This document shows positions 37,279-48,669 of a stretch of DNA of 64,000 nucleotides, piece by piece. Both the position numbers and the translations under genes were made by a program. The stretch comes from Brasenia schreberi. Taxonomy: Eukaryota; Streptophyta; Magnoliopsida; Nymphaeales; Cabombaceae. The notes beneath the pieces are model-generated. The model saw nothing but the letters and a program-made list of their open reading frames with translations. It was not told the origin of the DNA and did no database searches. The stretch lies in the NCBI GenBank assembly GCA_036023115.1, contig JAYKKT010000037.1:3816001-3880000 (forward strand), given 5' to 3'. The number at the start of each line of letters is the position of its first letter. Positions within the stretch are counted from its first letter, which is position 1.

Positions 37279-37495
37279 TGATACAGCGGAATGAGGATAT
37301 GGCCAGAAACAGGGTTTGCACCTTCCTGAGATTGGGATAAAGAAGAGAAAGTTTTGTAGGTTAACGGTTTTCCATATACGACTTTACTCAAGGAAGATTC
37401 ATACTGTTTTCTCACTATATTTCTTAATTTCATGTACAATATTTATAGACAATTTCATCTTTTTGGTTTTCATGTTTGGGCTTTTCGTTAAATTT

Positions 37496-38420
37496 TGTAA
37501 AAGGAGAATATGTATCAACATAATTATCCCTTCTTTTACGAAAATTCCTTTGCAATCAACCTCACCTTAAACTTTCCGATTGTCCCATACACTTTATATT
37601 TCTTTTTTAGAACTCATTTACAACCAATGACTTTCCTTTCTTTAGGCAAATCAATCAATTGTTAGACTTGGTTTTTTTCAATAGATTTAATTTTCTCACC
37701 CATGGTTTTTTCTGAGTCTGTTGATTCAAATGAGTCAATAGTCTACCGATATATTAAGTTATCAACCCATCAAAATCCACCGAATTACACTTCTTTAAGT
37801 AGGATGGTGTGATCCTAAATCTTTTATATACACTTAAAGTTTCGGTTTGTTAAAGAATATCATATATAGGTTCGAAAGATAATTGATCTAGATATACTAG
37901 ATCGTCAACATACTCATCTTCATTTTCAAGGATTTTATTCTTAGTATATTCTAGAAATTTAACATCCCTATTTTCTATGAGTCCATTGTCCTTATGATAA
38001 AACCAATATCTCTTAGATCCCTTAGGATATCTAATAAATACACATATGAAATACCTATTGTCTAGCTTATCTCTAGATTGATCAAGGATTTTTACATTGT
38101 GATAGATCCCCACCTCTTGAGGTGACCTAGGTTTGGTTTTCTCTCAAACCACATCTCATATGATATAGAAAATACAACTTATACGGTACTTTGTTGAGTA
38201 TATATACAACTGTACTTACTACTTTTTTTTAAAATACCCCTGATAGAAAAACATCTATCAACATAGACCTTATCATATTAAGTAAGATCCTATTATATCT
38301 TTTTGCTATAACATTTTGTTGAGGTATCCTGAGCATTGTATTTTGCTTTGCAATATCAAAGTCTTTACATCTAAATATTTTGTAGAGGTGTACTCTTTAC
38401 TTCAATTTATCTTAAGACTT
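37496..38420 (-). pseudogene. Copia RT start and integrase C-terminus
   Basis: At 37850-38113 the minus strand reads VKILDQSRDKLDNRYFICVF, then YPKGSKRYWFYHKDNGL and a long acidic tail, matching the integrase C-terminal region of the + strand copy at 44810-45025. Below it (37500-37570) lies RLIAKE and a YSP motif from the first part of the reverse transcriptase. Stops are present. Confidence 0.8.
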
Positions 38421-38495
38421 TCATTGTATGCCCCAGTTGATTTTCAACTTTTTGTTTATATTCTTTAAATGCTTTAAGTGCTTTAGATTTATGTG

Positions 38496-38498
<3 letters not shown>

Positions 38499-38553
<55 letters not shown>
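38499..38553. repeat. (TA)n microsatellite inside the Copia integrase
   Basis: A TA run of about 55 bases interrupts Copia integrase sequence on the minus strand, so it expanded or arose after insertion. Confidence 0.95.
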
Positions 38554-38556
<3 letters not shown>

Positions 38557-39031
38557 GTAATCATAGATAAAGGTTATGAAATATACCTTCCCACAATGAG
38601 ATCTTACCCTAAAAGGTCAACATAAATCAGTATGAATGTTTTGTAACACGGTTGTTGACTTTGTTATTTCCTTGAAAAATATTTTTTCTTGTCATTTTCT
38701 CTTATATACAAGATTCATATTTACCAAAAATGTTTTCTTAAAAACCTAGCAATAAGTCAAAGTCAGATAATTTCTTCAACTTTTTCAAACTTATATGACA
38801 TAGGTATTTATTCCATACATTTACATCAACATTAAAGGCACAATCAATATAAGGAGAAGATCATTCCCTTTAATTTATTTTTAATTTGAACAATCCTTAT
38901 TTATCATTGAATAATCCTATGCTTTTCTATGGTTATCTTGCTAGGGACAAATCTAACTTCAAAACCCTTTTTAACTAATAAAGGGATCAATACCAAATTG
39001 TGCCATATAGTTGGCAAAATTAATACATCAG

Positions 39032-40080
39032 TTAGAACAACTGGTGTATCTTATACATGAATCCTAAAGACCCCACTCCAAGGACGTGTGAAAAGGTGTT
39101 ATTTCTCATATACACCCTATGTTCCTCTGGTTTATATTCCTTTAGGTCTATAGCCTCTTCTTTGCTCTTCGAGATAGGTCTTGTTGCTCCAGAGTCGATC
39201 CACCAACCAGATATTGGGCGACCTATGTAGAGGCATATAAAAACCATGTAGTTTATGCCCAGCTTCTCCAATTGACCGCGTTGTTGGGTGTTTCCAACAT
39301 CAGTCTTCTTATTGCGGCTATCCCTTTTGTAGTGTCCCATTTTTTCACAATTAAACCACTTAACCCGAGAAGTGGTTTCTTGCGATTTTTTTAAAAATTG
39401 ACCGTCTTTATTGTTATCCTTGTCAAACATTTTTTTTGATTTATTCTCTTTTTGGTTTGGTCTAGAGCTTATCCCAATCTCTTCTTAAGCTACTAGTAAC
39501 TTATTCTTCTTATTTCTATTCATGTGTTTGAGGGGTAACTCAAAAAGGTTTGTCTAACCTCCTAATCTCAAGGTTGTGACAACCATATTACATAAAGAGG
39601 GAAGGTTGTTAAGCAAAGTTGATATTTACATAGGCTCGAGGATAATCGACTTTGCTATAACTAAGTCTCTTGCCATTACCAACATTTGGTTTATATGTTC
39701 TAATACATTATCTCCTTTCATTTTGAAAGGAGTTGTATTTTTGTAGTAATAACTGAACATATAACTTAGTTGTAGTATCACATTTAACTGTTATTAAATG
39801 AAACTACTCTTTTGCAGTATCTTATTCTTCAAATACCCTAATGAGGTCATCCTCCATATAGGTTAGCTTTATTGTTCTAGTTATGGTATCATCTCTAAAG
39901 AACATTTTGTATGCTTACTTTTTCTCTTCAGTTGCAATTGGAGTAGGTGGTGAAACTATATCATTTAGAACATAATTTACACTTCTAAGTGTAAGTGCTA
40001 ACGGGATATGTCTTTTCCATACTTTAAAATTTAGACCATTCAGTTTTTCTGTTTTTGCCAACTCCGATACATAAATCCTG
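39032..40080 (-). pseudogene. Copia gag and protease
   Basis: The minus-strand frame 39032-39430 has a zinc knuckle, WFNCEKMGHYKRDSRNKK (CCHC with the last Cys replaced by Ser and the first by Trp/Phe context), then the protease WWIDSGATRPIS with the catalytic DSG intact. Farther upstream (39800-40080) the gag N-terminus resembles the LNGLNFQTWKR start at 43273. Stops in gag make it non-functional. Confidence 0.82.
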
Positions 40081-40129
40081 GAGTTCATTTTAGTTTGTTT
40101 GGCAAAAATAACAATAAAACGGTAGTAGG

Positions 40130-40450
40130 ATAGAGAGAGGGAGAGGGAGAAGGAGAGGACTTTTCCGCCACTCTATTGGAGGGCTATTTCATCGCTCCGC
40201 CTATTTGTTCTATGCCTTTGAGCTTCTGCCGCTATGCCTTTTTGTTACAAGAATCTTCCGCCACTCTGTCTCTTTGTTCTTTGCCTTTGGACCTTCACTA
40301 CTCAGCCTTTCTGTTCTCTACCTTTGGGCCTCCATTGTTCTGCTTATATGTTCTTTACCTTTGGGCCTCTGCCGCTATGCCCTTTTGTTCTTTGCCTTTT
40401 GGCCCTCAGCCTCTCTGTTATTTTTTATTATATATTTCGGTTTTACCTCC
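40130..40450 (-). repeat. Leader minisatellite of the minus-strand Copia
   Basis: Between gag and the 5' LTR, degenerate units of about 40-45 bp repeat a core of GGCCCAAAGG (element strand) with GGCAGAGG and AAAGAACA. The three overlapping + strand open frames here are antisense translations of this array and are not genes. Confidence 0.65.
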
Positions 40451-40504
40451 CTGATACTGATGATGGGTTGTTTTTCTTTCCTAATTTATTGTCGACGACT
40501 TTCC

Positions 40505-40726
40505 TAATATAGCAGAACAAGGATCAGACGAGAAACAAGGTCTGTACCTTCTTGAGATTGAGAGAAAGAAGAAGAGAAAGTTTTGTAGGTTAATGGTTTC
40601 GCACATATGGTTTTACTTAGAAAAGATTGAAACTGTTTTCTCACTATATTTCTATATTTGATGTATAATATTTATAAACGACTTCATCTTCTTGGTTTTC
40701 ATGTCCAGCCTATTTGTTACAAGCCA
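40505..40726 (-). repeat. 5' LTR of the minus-strand Copia
   Basis: About 222 bp with a TATA-like TATAATATTTATA stretch. It matches the truncated partner at 37279-37495. Confidence 0.7.
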
Positions 40727-41723
40727 TTTTTATTTGTTTTTATTACTTTTTAGAGCCGAGAATGGATTCTTCATTACACAATGATATTTTAAGAAGACCA
40801 CAAGTAAGACATTTATCATTATCGATAAGATGATGGTACTTTGACCTGTTCCTAGTTGGAATACCATGGTATTGCAATTTCCATATGAACATTCTCGCTT
40901 TCATTGGTGCTCCTCGTTTCCATACTATCCTCCAAACTCCTTACTGTCATAGAGATTGAAAAGATCATGTCTTATTGGATGATTTATCTTTAAACCTTCA
41001 AGCTAACCTGATTTTACAAAATAGCAACCTGTTTTTGTTAAGCACCATGAGGGACTATTTCCATCATTAACAATGGTTTTTCGTAGGGCTTGGTTGGCGA
41101 TGTTTGCTGAGAATGATTCATTTTACATATCTTCGTTTCGTTTACCACTAAGTAATAACAGTTGGCATACTAGAGATAGATTCCTGTTATACATTTTGTC
41201 CATCACCAATTCTCCATAACAACACTTTCTCAATTGTTTTCTTCTCCTTGGGCATATGCTACACCATTCGCAAGGGTTTGTACAACTTTATTTGTGTTCA
41301 TAAAGGATGAGAAGGGAATGTATTTATTCTTAAATAGTTTAAAGATAATGACTTCCTTTTATTTGCCTCCAACACAGCTCATTAATCACGGAAATGTTAA
41401 AGGCTCTCAAGAGTTTAAAACACAAACCACCATCTCCTTTGTTTCTGCATGTGATATCCCATCGGATCTAGGATTGAGATCTCTCCTCTTTGTTCCCACC
41501 CCACCAGAATTTCATCATTGAATATTAAATTTCGTCAATGAGACTATCGGGTAACTTAAAATAGCCATCAAGTAGGTTGAAATCGCGATGCCAATGACTT
41601 ATTAATACTTCGAGAACAGCAGATGATAGTAAACTTTGATTCCACTGAAGGGGTTTCATCGTAAGCTTCTCTTTGATGAAATTAAAACTCTTCTTCTATC
41701 TCTGAAAAATTGAAGGAAATTTC
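40727..41723 (-). mobile_element. L1-type LINE (segment 2 of 3), zinc-binding domain
   Basis: The minus strand contains FWRIVWKRGAPMKARMFIWK and a following CLTCG, the signature of the zf-RVT domain at the C-terminus of plant L1 proteins. The segment ends at the Copia target duplication ATTTC (41719-41723) on one side and at the other Copia on the other. Confidence 0.75.
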
Positions 41724-42153
41724 TGTTACAGACCTTACAGAGTGGTCATTCTCGATAACTCGACACAATAACGATTGGACTGACCATCCAGACCGTTACC
41801 GTGGCAGGAGTTACAGATGAAGCCTAGTAACCGTCGGACCGTTACTGGAAAATATGGTAATAGTCCGGATATAGATGCTCTGGATGAGAGAAACCCAGCG
41901 TGAAAAGCCAGGAGACGTGGAGGAGGCACTGCTCTATAAATAAGAGTAGTGTGTATACAAAATGACTGATATACAATACACAAAAATACCGAATACTGTC
42001 TCTTTGAGAAAGGCCGCTGTGAGAAAACCTCAAACACGCAAACACACCATTTTCGTTGTAGGTTTATTTGAGAAATTGGACAGAGAGTGAAAGTCAACGA
42101 ACTCCGGCAACTGACTATGAAGAAAGCTTCAGTCGGATTCAAGATCTCTATCT
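41724..42153 (+). repeat. 5' LTR of the + strand Copia, with TATA box
   Basis: It starts TGTTACAGA and contains CTCTATAAATAAGAG near 41930-41945, a good TATA box for the element promoter, followed by the R/U5 region. Compared with the 3' LTR it more often has T or A at the differing sites, as expected of methylated cytosine deamination. Confidence 0.92.
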
Positions 42154-42269
42154 AGTATCAGAGCCTCGTTGTTGACCAGGCAAAAAAAACTCAAATCAGG
42201 TACGCTTTTTTACAAGAATGGAGAGAAGAAGAAAAAAAATAAAAGAGGGAAAGAATGAGAGGTTGAAGG

Positions 42270-42460
42270 CAATCAGTCGAAAGCCTAGAGATAGCCGCAG
42301 TTGGCCAAAAGACCAAAAGTTTAGAGACAGTCGTAGAAGGCCCAAAGGCCGAAAGGCCATGGACAACCACAGACGGCCCAAAGGCTGAAAGACAAGAGAC
42401 AGCCGTAGATGACAAAAAGTCGAAGGTCGTCGGGCAGCAGCTGGGAAAAGAAACAGCAAG
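42270..42460 (+). repeat. Leader minisatellite of the + strand Copia, about 39-bp period
   Basis: Units share AGACAGTCGTAG/ACAACCACAGA and GGCCCAAAGGC(C/T)GAAAG. The antisense frame shows the 13-residue period (LSAFGPS...). It occupies the same place, between LTR and gag, as the array at 40130-40450 in the related element. Confidence 0.75.
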
Positions 42461-43272
42461 AACGTCGGCCGGTGATGGCAAGAAGGCCGCAGCTGGGCAA
42501 AGAAACATCAATAACATTGGTCGGGCTGTAGTTGGGAAAAGAAACAACAAGAACGTTGGTTGACGACGACCGCCCACAGAACTGCCCTCTCTCTTCCTCT
42601 TTCCAGAATCAAACCATCTCTGTCTCTCTCTTCATTTAAAAACAAAATCAAAAACTACTAGGCAGTTTTTAGAAAATCACGAGCCGAAACTGACTAAAAA
42701 GTTTGTTTTGTCCCGGTCGGTGTTTTAATATTATGAAACTACCCCTATCAAAAAGACCGTTCTGCCGTAACTGAGCAAAAAGTCTTTTTCACCCTTCAAA
42801 AGTTTGTGAAAATTACAATATACTAGGCTATAGTTTTACATTATTGCCCTTCTCAATTTTAGTTAATTTCTTTTTTGCCATTGTGTTAAAAGAAAGGTTT
42901 GTCCTTATACTTTTGTTAAAATTACAGTTTTAACCCCGATCAATCACAAAATTTATAAAAATACCAAAAGAGTAATTTTATGAATCTGTCCTTAGGCTTC
43001 TCAAAAATTTCAAAAGTGGACAAATTGTTAAAATTAAAGTTTTACCCCTGATATTATTTGAAAAATGTTAAAGGTAGAAATTTTTGGAAAAATTGTAAAT
43101 TTGTCTCAAGTTGCTTATAAAATGTTTTTAGTTTGTTTTTATGATATTATGCATCATTTTAACATGGTCCATACTATGTGTGTTTGTTGCTTATGGTTTA
43201 TTTTCTTTTTAGACCATCTAATTGTTATAATTGCGAAATACATAAAAATGAGTTCAAGAATATGTATCTAAA

Positions 43273-44110
43273 TTGGCAAAAACTGAAAAACTGAACGGTC
43301 TAAACTTTCAAACATGGAAGAGGAGAATCCCACTTGCTATAATACTTGAGGGTGTTGAGTACGTATTAAAAGAAACCATGCGTCTGCCATCACCAGACGC
43401 AACTAAGGAACAAATAGAAATGTATAAAACATTTCTAAAAGATGATACAATAGCAAGGACAGTCATGTTGACTTACATGGATGATGACTTGATTAGGGTC
43501 TTCGAAGAATACAAGACCGCCAAAGATCTGTTTGATTCATTAACAGCTAAGTATGATACAACTGCCAAATTATATGTGTAGTCGCTACTACAAAAGTGCA
43601 ACTCCTTCAAAATGAAAGAAGGAGATAATGTAGTAGAACATGTAAACCACATGTTAGTAATAGATAAGAACTTAGACGTATAAAAATCAGTCATCCCAGA
43701 ACCAATGCAAATATCAACAATCTTAAACGGTCTACTATCATCATGGAACATGGTCACCACTGCCCTTAGATTAGGGCCTGAGATTAACCTTTCTGAATTG
43801 CCCCTGAAACTAGCAATAGAGCAATAACATATGATAAAAAATAAGAAAGAAAAATTGCTAGTGGTATAAGATGAGATAGGGTCTAACTTTAAACCCAACG
43901 AAGAGAAAAATAAACTAAACAAGAAGTTTGGTAAGAATAACAAGAAGGGCGATCAAAATTTTAAGAAATCATAGGAAACCGTTAATCGGATCAAGTGTTT
44001 CAATCGTGGAAAGATGAGACACTTGAAGAAGGACTAGCGCAACAAGGAAGATGGAGAAAACAACCTACAACACAGACAATCAGAGAAGCAGAACATAATC
44101 TGCATGATTT
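43273..44110 (+). pseudogene. Copia gag
   Basis: It opens MAKTEKLNGLNFQTWKRRIP, a typical Copia gag start, and stays open to 43581. Similar sequence continues after a stop (EGDNVVEHVNHMLVIDKN, LRLGPEINLSELPLKLAIEQ). The zinc knuckle IKCFNRGKMRHLKKD has lost its second cysteine (Arg) and its last one is replaced by a stop. The protein is therefore non-functional. Confidence 0.85.
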
Positions 44111-45025
44111 CAGAGTATTTATACATGGACGCCTTGGATATATAAGTCTGAAAAAGTTAAGGAAATTATCTAACTTTGACTTATTGGCTGGATTTGAGGA
44201 AAATACTTTCAACAAGTACGAAGCTTTTATATAAGGAAAGATGAAAAAGAAAGTTTTCCTCAAGGAATCAACAAGGGCAACAACCTTGTTGGAGGTTATT
44301 CACACGAATTTATGTGGACCATTTAGAGTGAGGTCACATCGTGAAAGGTTTATTTTATAACATTTATCGATGATTACTCTAGATATACGTATTTATATCT
44401 TTTGGCACATAAATATGAGGCACTAGATGCTTTTAAAGAATATAAGCAAGAAGTAAAAAACCAAATAGTGTATTTAATTAAAGTCTTAAGATCATATAGA
44501 GATGATGAATATACTTCGACATAATTTCTTGAATTCTATAAAGACTTTGGTATTGCAAAGCAAAATATAATGCATAGGATACATCAACAAAATGGTGTAG
44601 CTAAAAGATACAACAGAACCTTGTTGAATATGACAAGGTCAATGTTGATCGATGTCTCTCTACCAAAGATATTTTGGAGAGAAGCAGTAAGTACAACGAT
44701 TTACATACTCAATAGAGTACCATGTAAAGTTGTATTCACTATACCATATGAGATGTGGTTTAGAAGAAAATCCAATCTAGATCATCTTAGGAGGTGGGGA
44801 TCTGATGTACATGTAAAGATCCTTGATCAGTCTAGAGATAAGCTAGACAGTAGGTCCTTAAGATGTTTATTCATTAGATATCTGAAATGTTCAAAAGGAT
44901 ATCGGTTTTATCATAAGGACCACAGACTAATTGAAAGTAGAGATGTTAAATTTTTAGAAGATTATAAGAATGATATCTTGGAAAACAATGATGAATGTAT
45001 TGATGATCTAGTAGACCTAGATTAA
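44111..45025 (+). pseudogene. Copia integrase; protease missing
   Basis: The zinc knuckle is followed within about 100 bp by the GAG-pre-integrase block (HGRLGYISLKKLRKLSNFDL, STRATTLLEVIHTNLCGPFR), so the protease with its DSG motif, present in the sister copy, is deleted here. The integrase core and C-terminus follow (HQQNGVAKRYNRTLLNMTRS at about 44580, IPYEMWFRRKSNLDHLRRWG, VKILDQSRDKLDSRS). Stops are present. Confidence 0.85.
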
Positions 45026-45179
45026 TCATCCTGGAAAATAACTGAAAACTTAAGTGGACATAAAAGGCCAAGGGTCACTCCATCCTACTTAGTGGATTTA
45101 GATGAGTTGATTGATAACTTGACTTATCAGCAAGCTATGAACTCATCGAAAGCATTAGATTGGGAGAAAACCATGGATG

Positions 45180-46526
45180 AGGAAATTGAATCCATTAAGA
45201 AAAACTAAGTTTGAGAATTGACTGATTTACCAAAAAGAAGGAAAGTCATAGGCTGTAAATAGGTTATGAAAAAGAAATACAAGGTCGATGGTATAATCGA
45301 CAAGTTTAAAGCGAGGTTGATTGCAAAGGGTTTTCCGCAAAAAGAGGAGATAGATTATGTTGAGACATATTCTCCAGTTGTGAAATTTGCATCCATATGA
45401 ATAATCCTGACAATATCTGTATATTATGATTTAGATTTACATCAGTTAAATGTAAAGCAACATTTCTAAACGAAGATTTAGATGAAATCATATACATGTA
45501 CCAACTCGAAGGATTTGTGGTTGAAGGCCAAGAGAATAAAGTATATAGGTTGAGAAAATCCTTATATGTCTTGAAATAGTCACCTCGCCAATGGTATTTG
45601 ACTTTTTAAAATACCATTATAAAACTTGGGTTTGTGGCTAATAAACTTGATCATTGTGTATATGTATGGAACAGTGGAAGCCACTTTGTTATCCTATTAT
45701 TATATGTAGATGACATATTGTTGACTGAAAACAACAATGAGATGATTGTCAAAATAAAGTCATGGTTAAACTCCAAGTTCGAAATGAAGGATATGGGGGA
45801 AGCATCCTATATCCTCAGTATAAAGATCTCTCGAGATAAAGGATCTAGACTCTTATGCCTGAGTCAGGAGAGATATATTGATTATATCCTCAATAAGTTC
45901 AAAATGGGTGAATGCAAGTCTGTTGTTACACCTGTTGCAAAAGGGGTTAAAATTAGTAAGGTTGATTGTCCCTGTGAAAGAGACGATAAGTCTAATGTTC
46001 AAAGTAATCCTAAATGGCAACACTGGATAGCTGTAAAAAGGATTTTAAGATATCTAAAAGGAATTAGAGACTTAAAACTGTGTTTTCAAGTAGATGAACT
46101 CAAAGTGGTAGGATACTAAGATGTTGACTTTGTTGGAAGCAAAGATGACAACAAATCAATCTCGGATCAAATATTCTTATTTGGAGGTGGTGTTGTTTCT
46201 TGAGCATGCAAGAAACAGGGTTGTGTAGCATTGCATACACAGAAAGCTGAGTATGTAGCTTGCGTATGGCTGCAATGAGTGTTGTTTGGATAAGTCACTT
46301 CATATGTGATTTGAAGTTGGAAATAACCGATGAGACAGTTGTCATTTACTGTGATAACAATGCAGCAATTACTCTTATCAAGAGTAGAGCTGATTATTCA
46401 AAAAGCAAGCATATAATGGTGAAATACCACTATGTTCATGATATAGTTATAAGAAAGGAAATATCTATCTCATACATGCCAACAAATGATATGTTGGCAG
46501 ACCCCTTGACTAAAGGCATAACATAG
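45180..46526 (+). pseudogene. Copia reverse transcriptase and RNase H
   Basis: RT blocks include ARLIAKGF-like sequence near 45315, YVETYSPVVKFAS at about 45355-45395, ILLLYVDDILLTENN with the catalytic YVDD at about 45705, and MKDMGEASYILSIKISRD. RNase H at 46260-46526 has VIYCDNNAAITLI, SKHIMVKYHYVHD and MLADPLTKGI. Several stops and frameshifts occur. Confidence 0.88.
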
Positions 46527-46576
46527 GAACTTTTCTTAAAACATGTTACAAACATGGGTTTGAGGTATGTTTGATT

Positions 46577-46711
46577 GTTGTGTAGGAAAATAACCACACA
46601 ACGAATAAAATGTTGTGTAGGGAAATAACCACACAACGGGCAGAATGCTGTGTAGGAAAATAACCACACAACGGACAGATTGTTGTGTAGAGAAATAACC
46701 ACACAACGGGT
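46577..46711 (+). repeat. Four 35-bp tandem units, each with a stem-forming inverted repeat
   Basis: Units begin at 46577, 46612, 46647 and 46682, an exact 35-bp period. Each holds GTTGTGT (GCTGTGT in unit 3) ... ACACAAC, 7-bp arms around a 12-base loop rich in A. The array lies between the end of RNase H and the polypurine tract of the Copia. Confidence 0.93.
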
Positions 46712-46817
46712 ATTGATTGCAGCAGCAATCATGAATTGACATTACTAGGTAAACCCTAGAAAAGTGGGAGAAAAACAAGTATGTCAGTACACTTGGCTCG
46801 AATGGCCAAGTGGGAGA

Positions 46818-47247
46818 TGTTACAGATGTTACAAAGTGGCCATTCTCGGCAACTCAGCACGGTAACGACTGGACTGGCCATCCAGACCGTTACCGTGGCA
46901 GGAGTTACAGATGAAGCCTGGTAACTGCCAGACCGTTACTGGAAAACATGGTAATAGTCCGGATATAGATGCTCTGGATGAGGGAAACCCAGCGTGAAAA
47001 GCCAGGAGACGTGGAGGAGGCACTGCTCTATAAATAAGAGTAGTGTGTATACAAAATGACTGATATACAATACACAAAAATACCGAATACTGTCTCTTTG
47101 AGAAAGGCCGCTGTGAGGAAACCTCAAACACGCAAACACACCATTTCCACTGCAGGTTTATCTGAGAGATTGGACGGAGAGTGAAAGTCAACGGACTCCG
47201 GCAACCGGCTATGAAGAAAGCTTCAGTCGGCTTCAAGATATCCATCA
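46818..47247 (+). repeat. 3' LTR of the + strand Copia
   Basis: It starts TGTTACAGATG after the polypurine tract and ends CCATCA, then the ATTTC duplication. Confidence 0.92.
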
Positions 47248-47930
47248 ATTTCAAGGTATTTATCTTGGATTCTGATGTGTGAAATGGAAAGCATGCTTGC
47301 CAACTGATTTCTCATATCAATTGGTGTATTATCGCTAAAAAAAGGTTGATTTCCAAAGGTTTATCTGCTAGGTGTTCGCTTTTCATCTCATAAGTTTTCC
47401 ATAATTTCTAAAACATGGGAACAATGTCTAGCTTATCACCTCTTCTAGACAATTGGAGTTCTCCCTTTTCGCTTGATGAAAAGGATGAGATAATCCTTAT
47501 GTAAAAAGGGAGATAAGAGGGGTAATTAGAGATCACCTTGTCTTAAACCACGATCTGGAGAGAAGTATCCATGGACTTTCTCTTCCATTAAGATAGAAAA
47601 AGATACCAGTCATGCACTCTTTGATCTATTATTCATTCCATGTCGGGAAAAACCTTGTTTTCTCAACTGTAAATGATAAGAAAGGCCACTGTACTTTGTC
47701 ATATACATTATTTGATTGCCATCTTGCATCTCTTCCTAATTCTTTTGTATTTTAGATGATGCACGTATTCAGAAGCCACTAACACACTATCGGAATTAAT
47801 CTTCCACTAATAAATGCACTTTGATTAGATCTTATTAACTTATTCATGATTTGCTTGAGCCCAAACATAAGAGTTATCTTATATACGATTGTACATAGGC
47901 TGATTGGTCCCACTTGCTTCTTCGGGCTTC
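47248..47930 (-). mobile_element. L1-type LINE (segment 1 of 3), reverse transcriptase
   Basis: The minus strand reads PISLCTIVYKI, then LKQIMNKLIRSNQSAFISGR, SVLVASEYVHHLKYKR, CKMAIK, and GLRQGD near 47535, the ordered motifs of a plant L1 reverse transcriptase. Stops are frequent. It continues into the segment at 40727-41723 once the Copia is removed. It begins in mid-RT, so the LINE is 5'-truncated. Confidence 0.78.
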
Positions 47931-48274
47931 GGAAATGACGCGATTTGTGAGGTAGATGGTTTAAATAAAAAGGTAAAAAGTGGGGAAAAAGTATAATATA
48001 TATTTTTATATATTTTATAAAAACAAATTTTAAATTTTATTTTTATCTAGGGCATTCATCTCTAGAGTCTAATAGTCTAAACTCTTCCACATCAATAGGG
48101 ATTGTTTGACAAGAATGGGAATCTAACAACTCTTATTATATATACATATAAAATTGGTTTAGCTCTCATGGTTCGGTTTTGACCGTCCGTTTGAACCATG
48201 CAACAAAACTATACAATTTTTTTCTTTTTCAAAAGGAACCAAACCACCAATTCGCATATGTTCAATCAGTTCTT
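47931..48274. other. AT-rich non-coding stretch
   Basis: Nothing recognisable; a TATATTTTTATATATTTTATA-like patch lies at about 47995-48040. Confidence 0.4.
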
Positions 48275-48362
48275 TCAACACCTTTATCTCCGGGTATTGA
48301 ACTCAAGACTTCATACTTTTAAGTCTTTTGAGTTGATCCCTTCGTCACTTGCCATAAAGAGA
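48275..48362 (-). mobile_element. tRNA-like SINE candidate
   Basis: On the minus strand TGGCAAGTGACGAAGGGATC could be an A box and TTGAGTTCAATACCCGG a B box, at a spacing typical of tRNA heads. No second copy of the body was aligned. Confidence 0.4.
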
Positions 48363-48669
48363 AACTCCAGAGGTAGTCGATAGATATGAATTCAACATTG
48401 ACAAATAAATGCACTAAATATTATTTTGCAAGTCAGTGCATGCGGAGAATGTCCCACACGATTAAACTATACTTGATAGATTGTTCCTCAAGGAATAGGA
48501 AACTTCGGTTCAATATTTCACCAAGTAAATATATTTGGAAATCTTTTTTTTTTATCAATAACTAAGAGAAGACAACTTTTCAAGGTTTGATTTTAGCAAC
48601 CGAGCATAAGCAAACAGCAGTTCCCACCATAAGGGAATCTCCGATTAATTAATCAAAACTAAAAGCAAG

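Larger units (their letters stand above)
37279..40726 (-). mobile_element. Copia element with RT/RNase H deleted, inside an L1
   Basis: LTR-like blocks at 37279 to about 37495 and 40505-40726 share CTTCCTGAGATTG/CTTCTTGAGATTG, GAAAGTTTTGTAGGTTAA and CTGTTTTCTCACTATATTTC. The right copy has TG...CA-type termini on the element strand (TGGCTTGTAAC). TTTTT flanks both sides (37274-37278, 40727-40731) as a possible target duplication. The interior is gag, protease, integrase and only the beginning of reverse transcriptase (YSPF-TKF), which runs straight into the 3' LTR, so the rest of RT and all of RNase H are missing. It is related to the element at 41724-47247. Confidence 0.78.
41724..47247 (+). 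mobile_element. Copia LTR retrotransposon inserted in an L1
   Basis: LTRs of about 430 bp (41724-42153 and 46818-47247) are flanked by an exact 5-bp duplication ATTTC (41719-41723 and 47248-47252). A primer-binding site (TAGTATCAGAGC, one change from the initiator-Met type) begins at 42153. A polypurine tract (AAGTGGGAGA) ends at 46817. The LTRs differ at about 30-35 positions by my count (roughly 92-93% identity), mostly transitions. The interior is a 1.1-kb leader, gag, integrase, RT and RNase H; protease seems deleted. Confidence 0.93.

Noticed and set aside
40176..40512. Three overlapping + strand frames of 92-100 codons
   Set aside because: They are antisense to the leader minisatellite of the minus-strand Copia; the periodic Leu/Phe/Cys pattern comes from the DNA repeat.
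41735..42142. Minus-strand frames of 67-135 codons in the Copia LTRs, repeated at 46829-47254
   Set aside because: They are repeated only because the LTR is repeated, and they are antisense to the element promoter.
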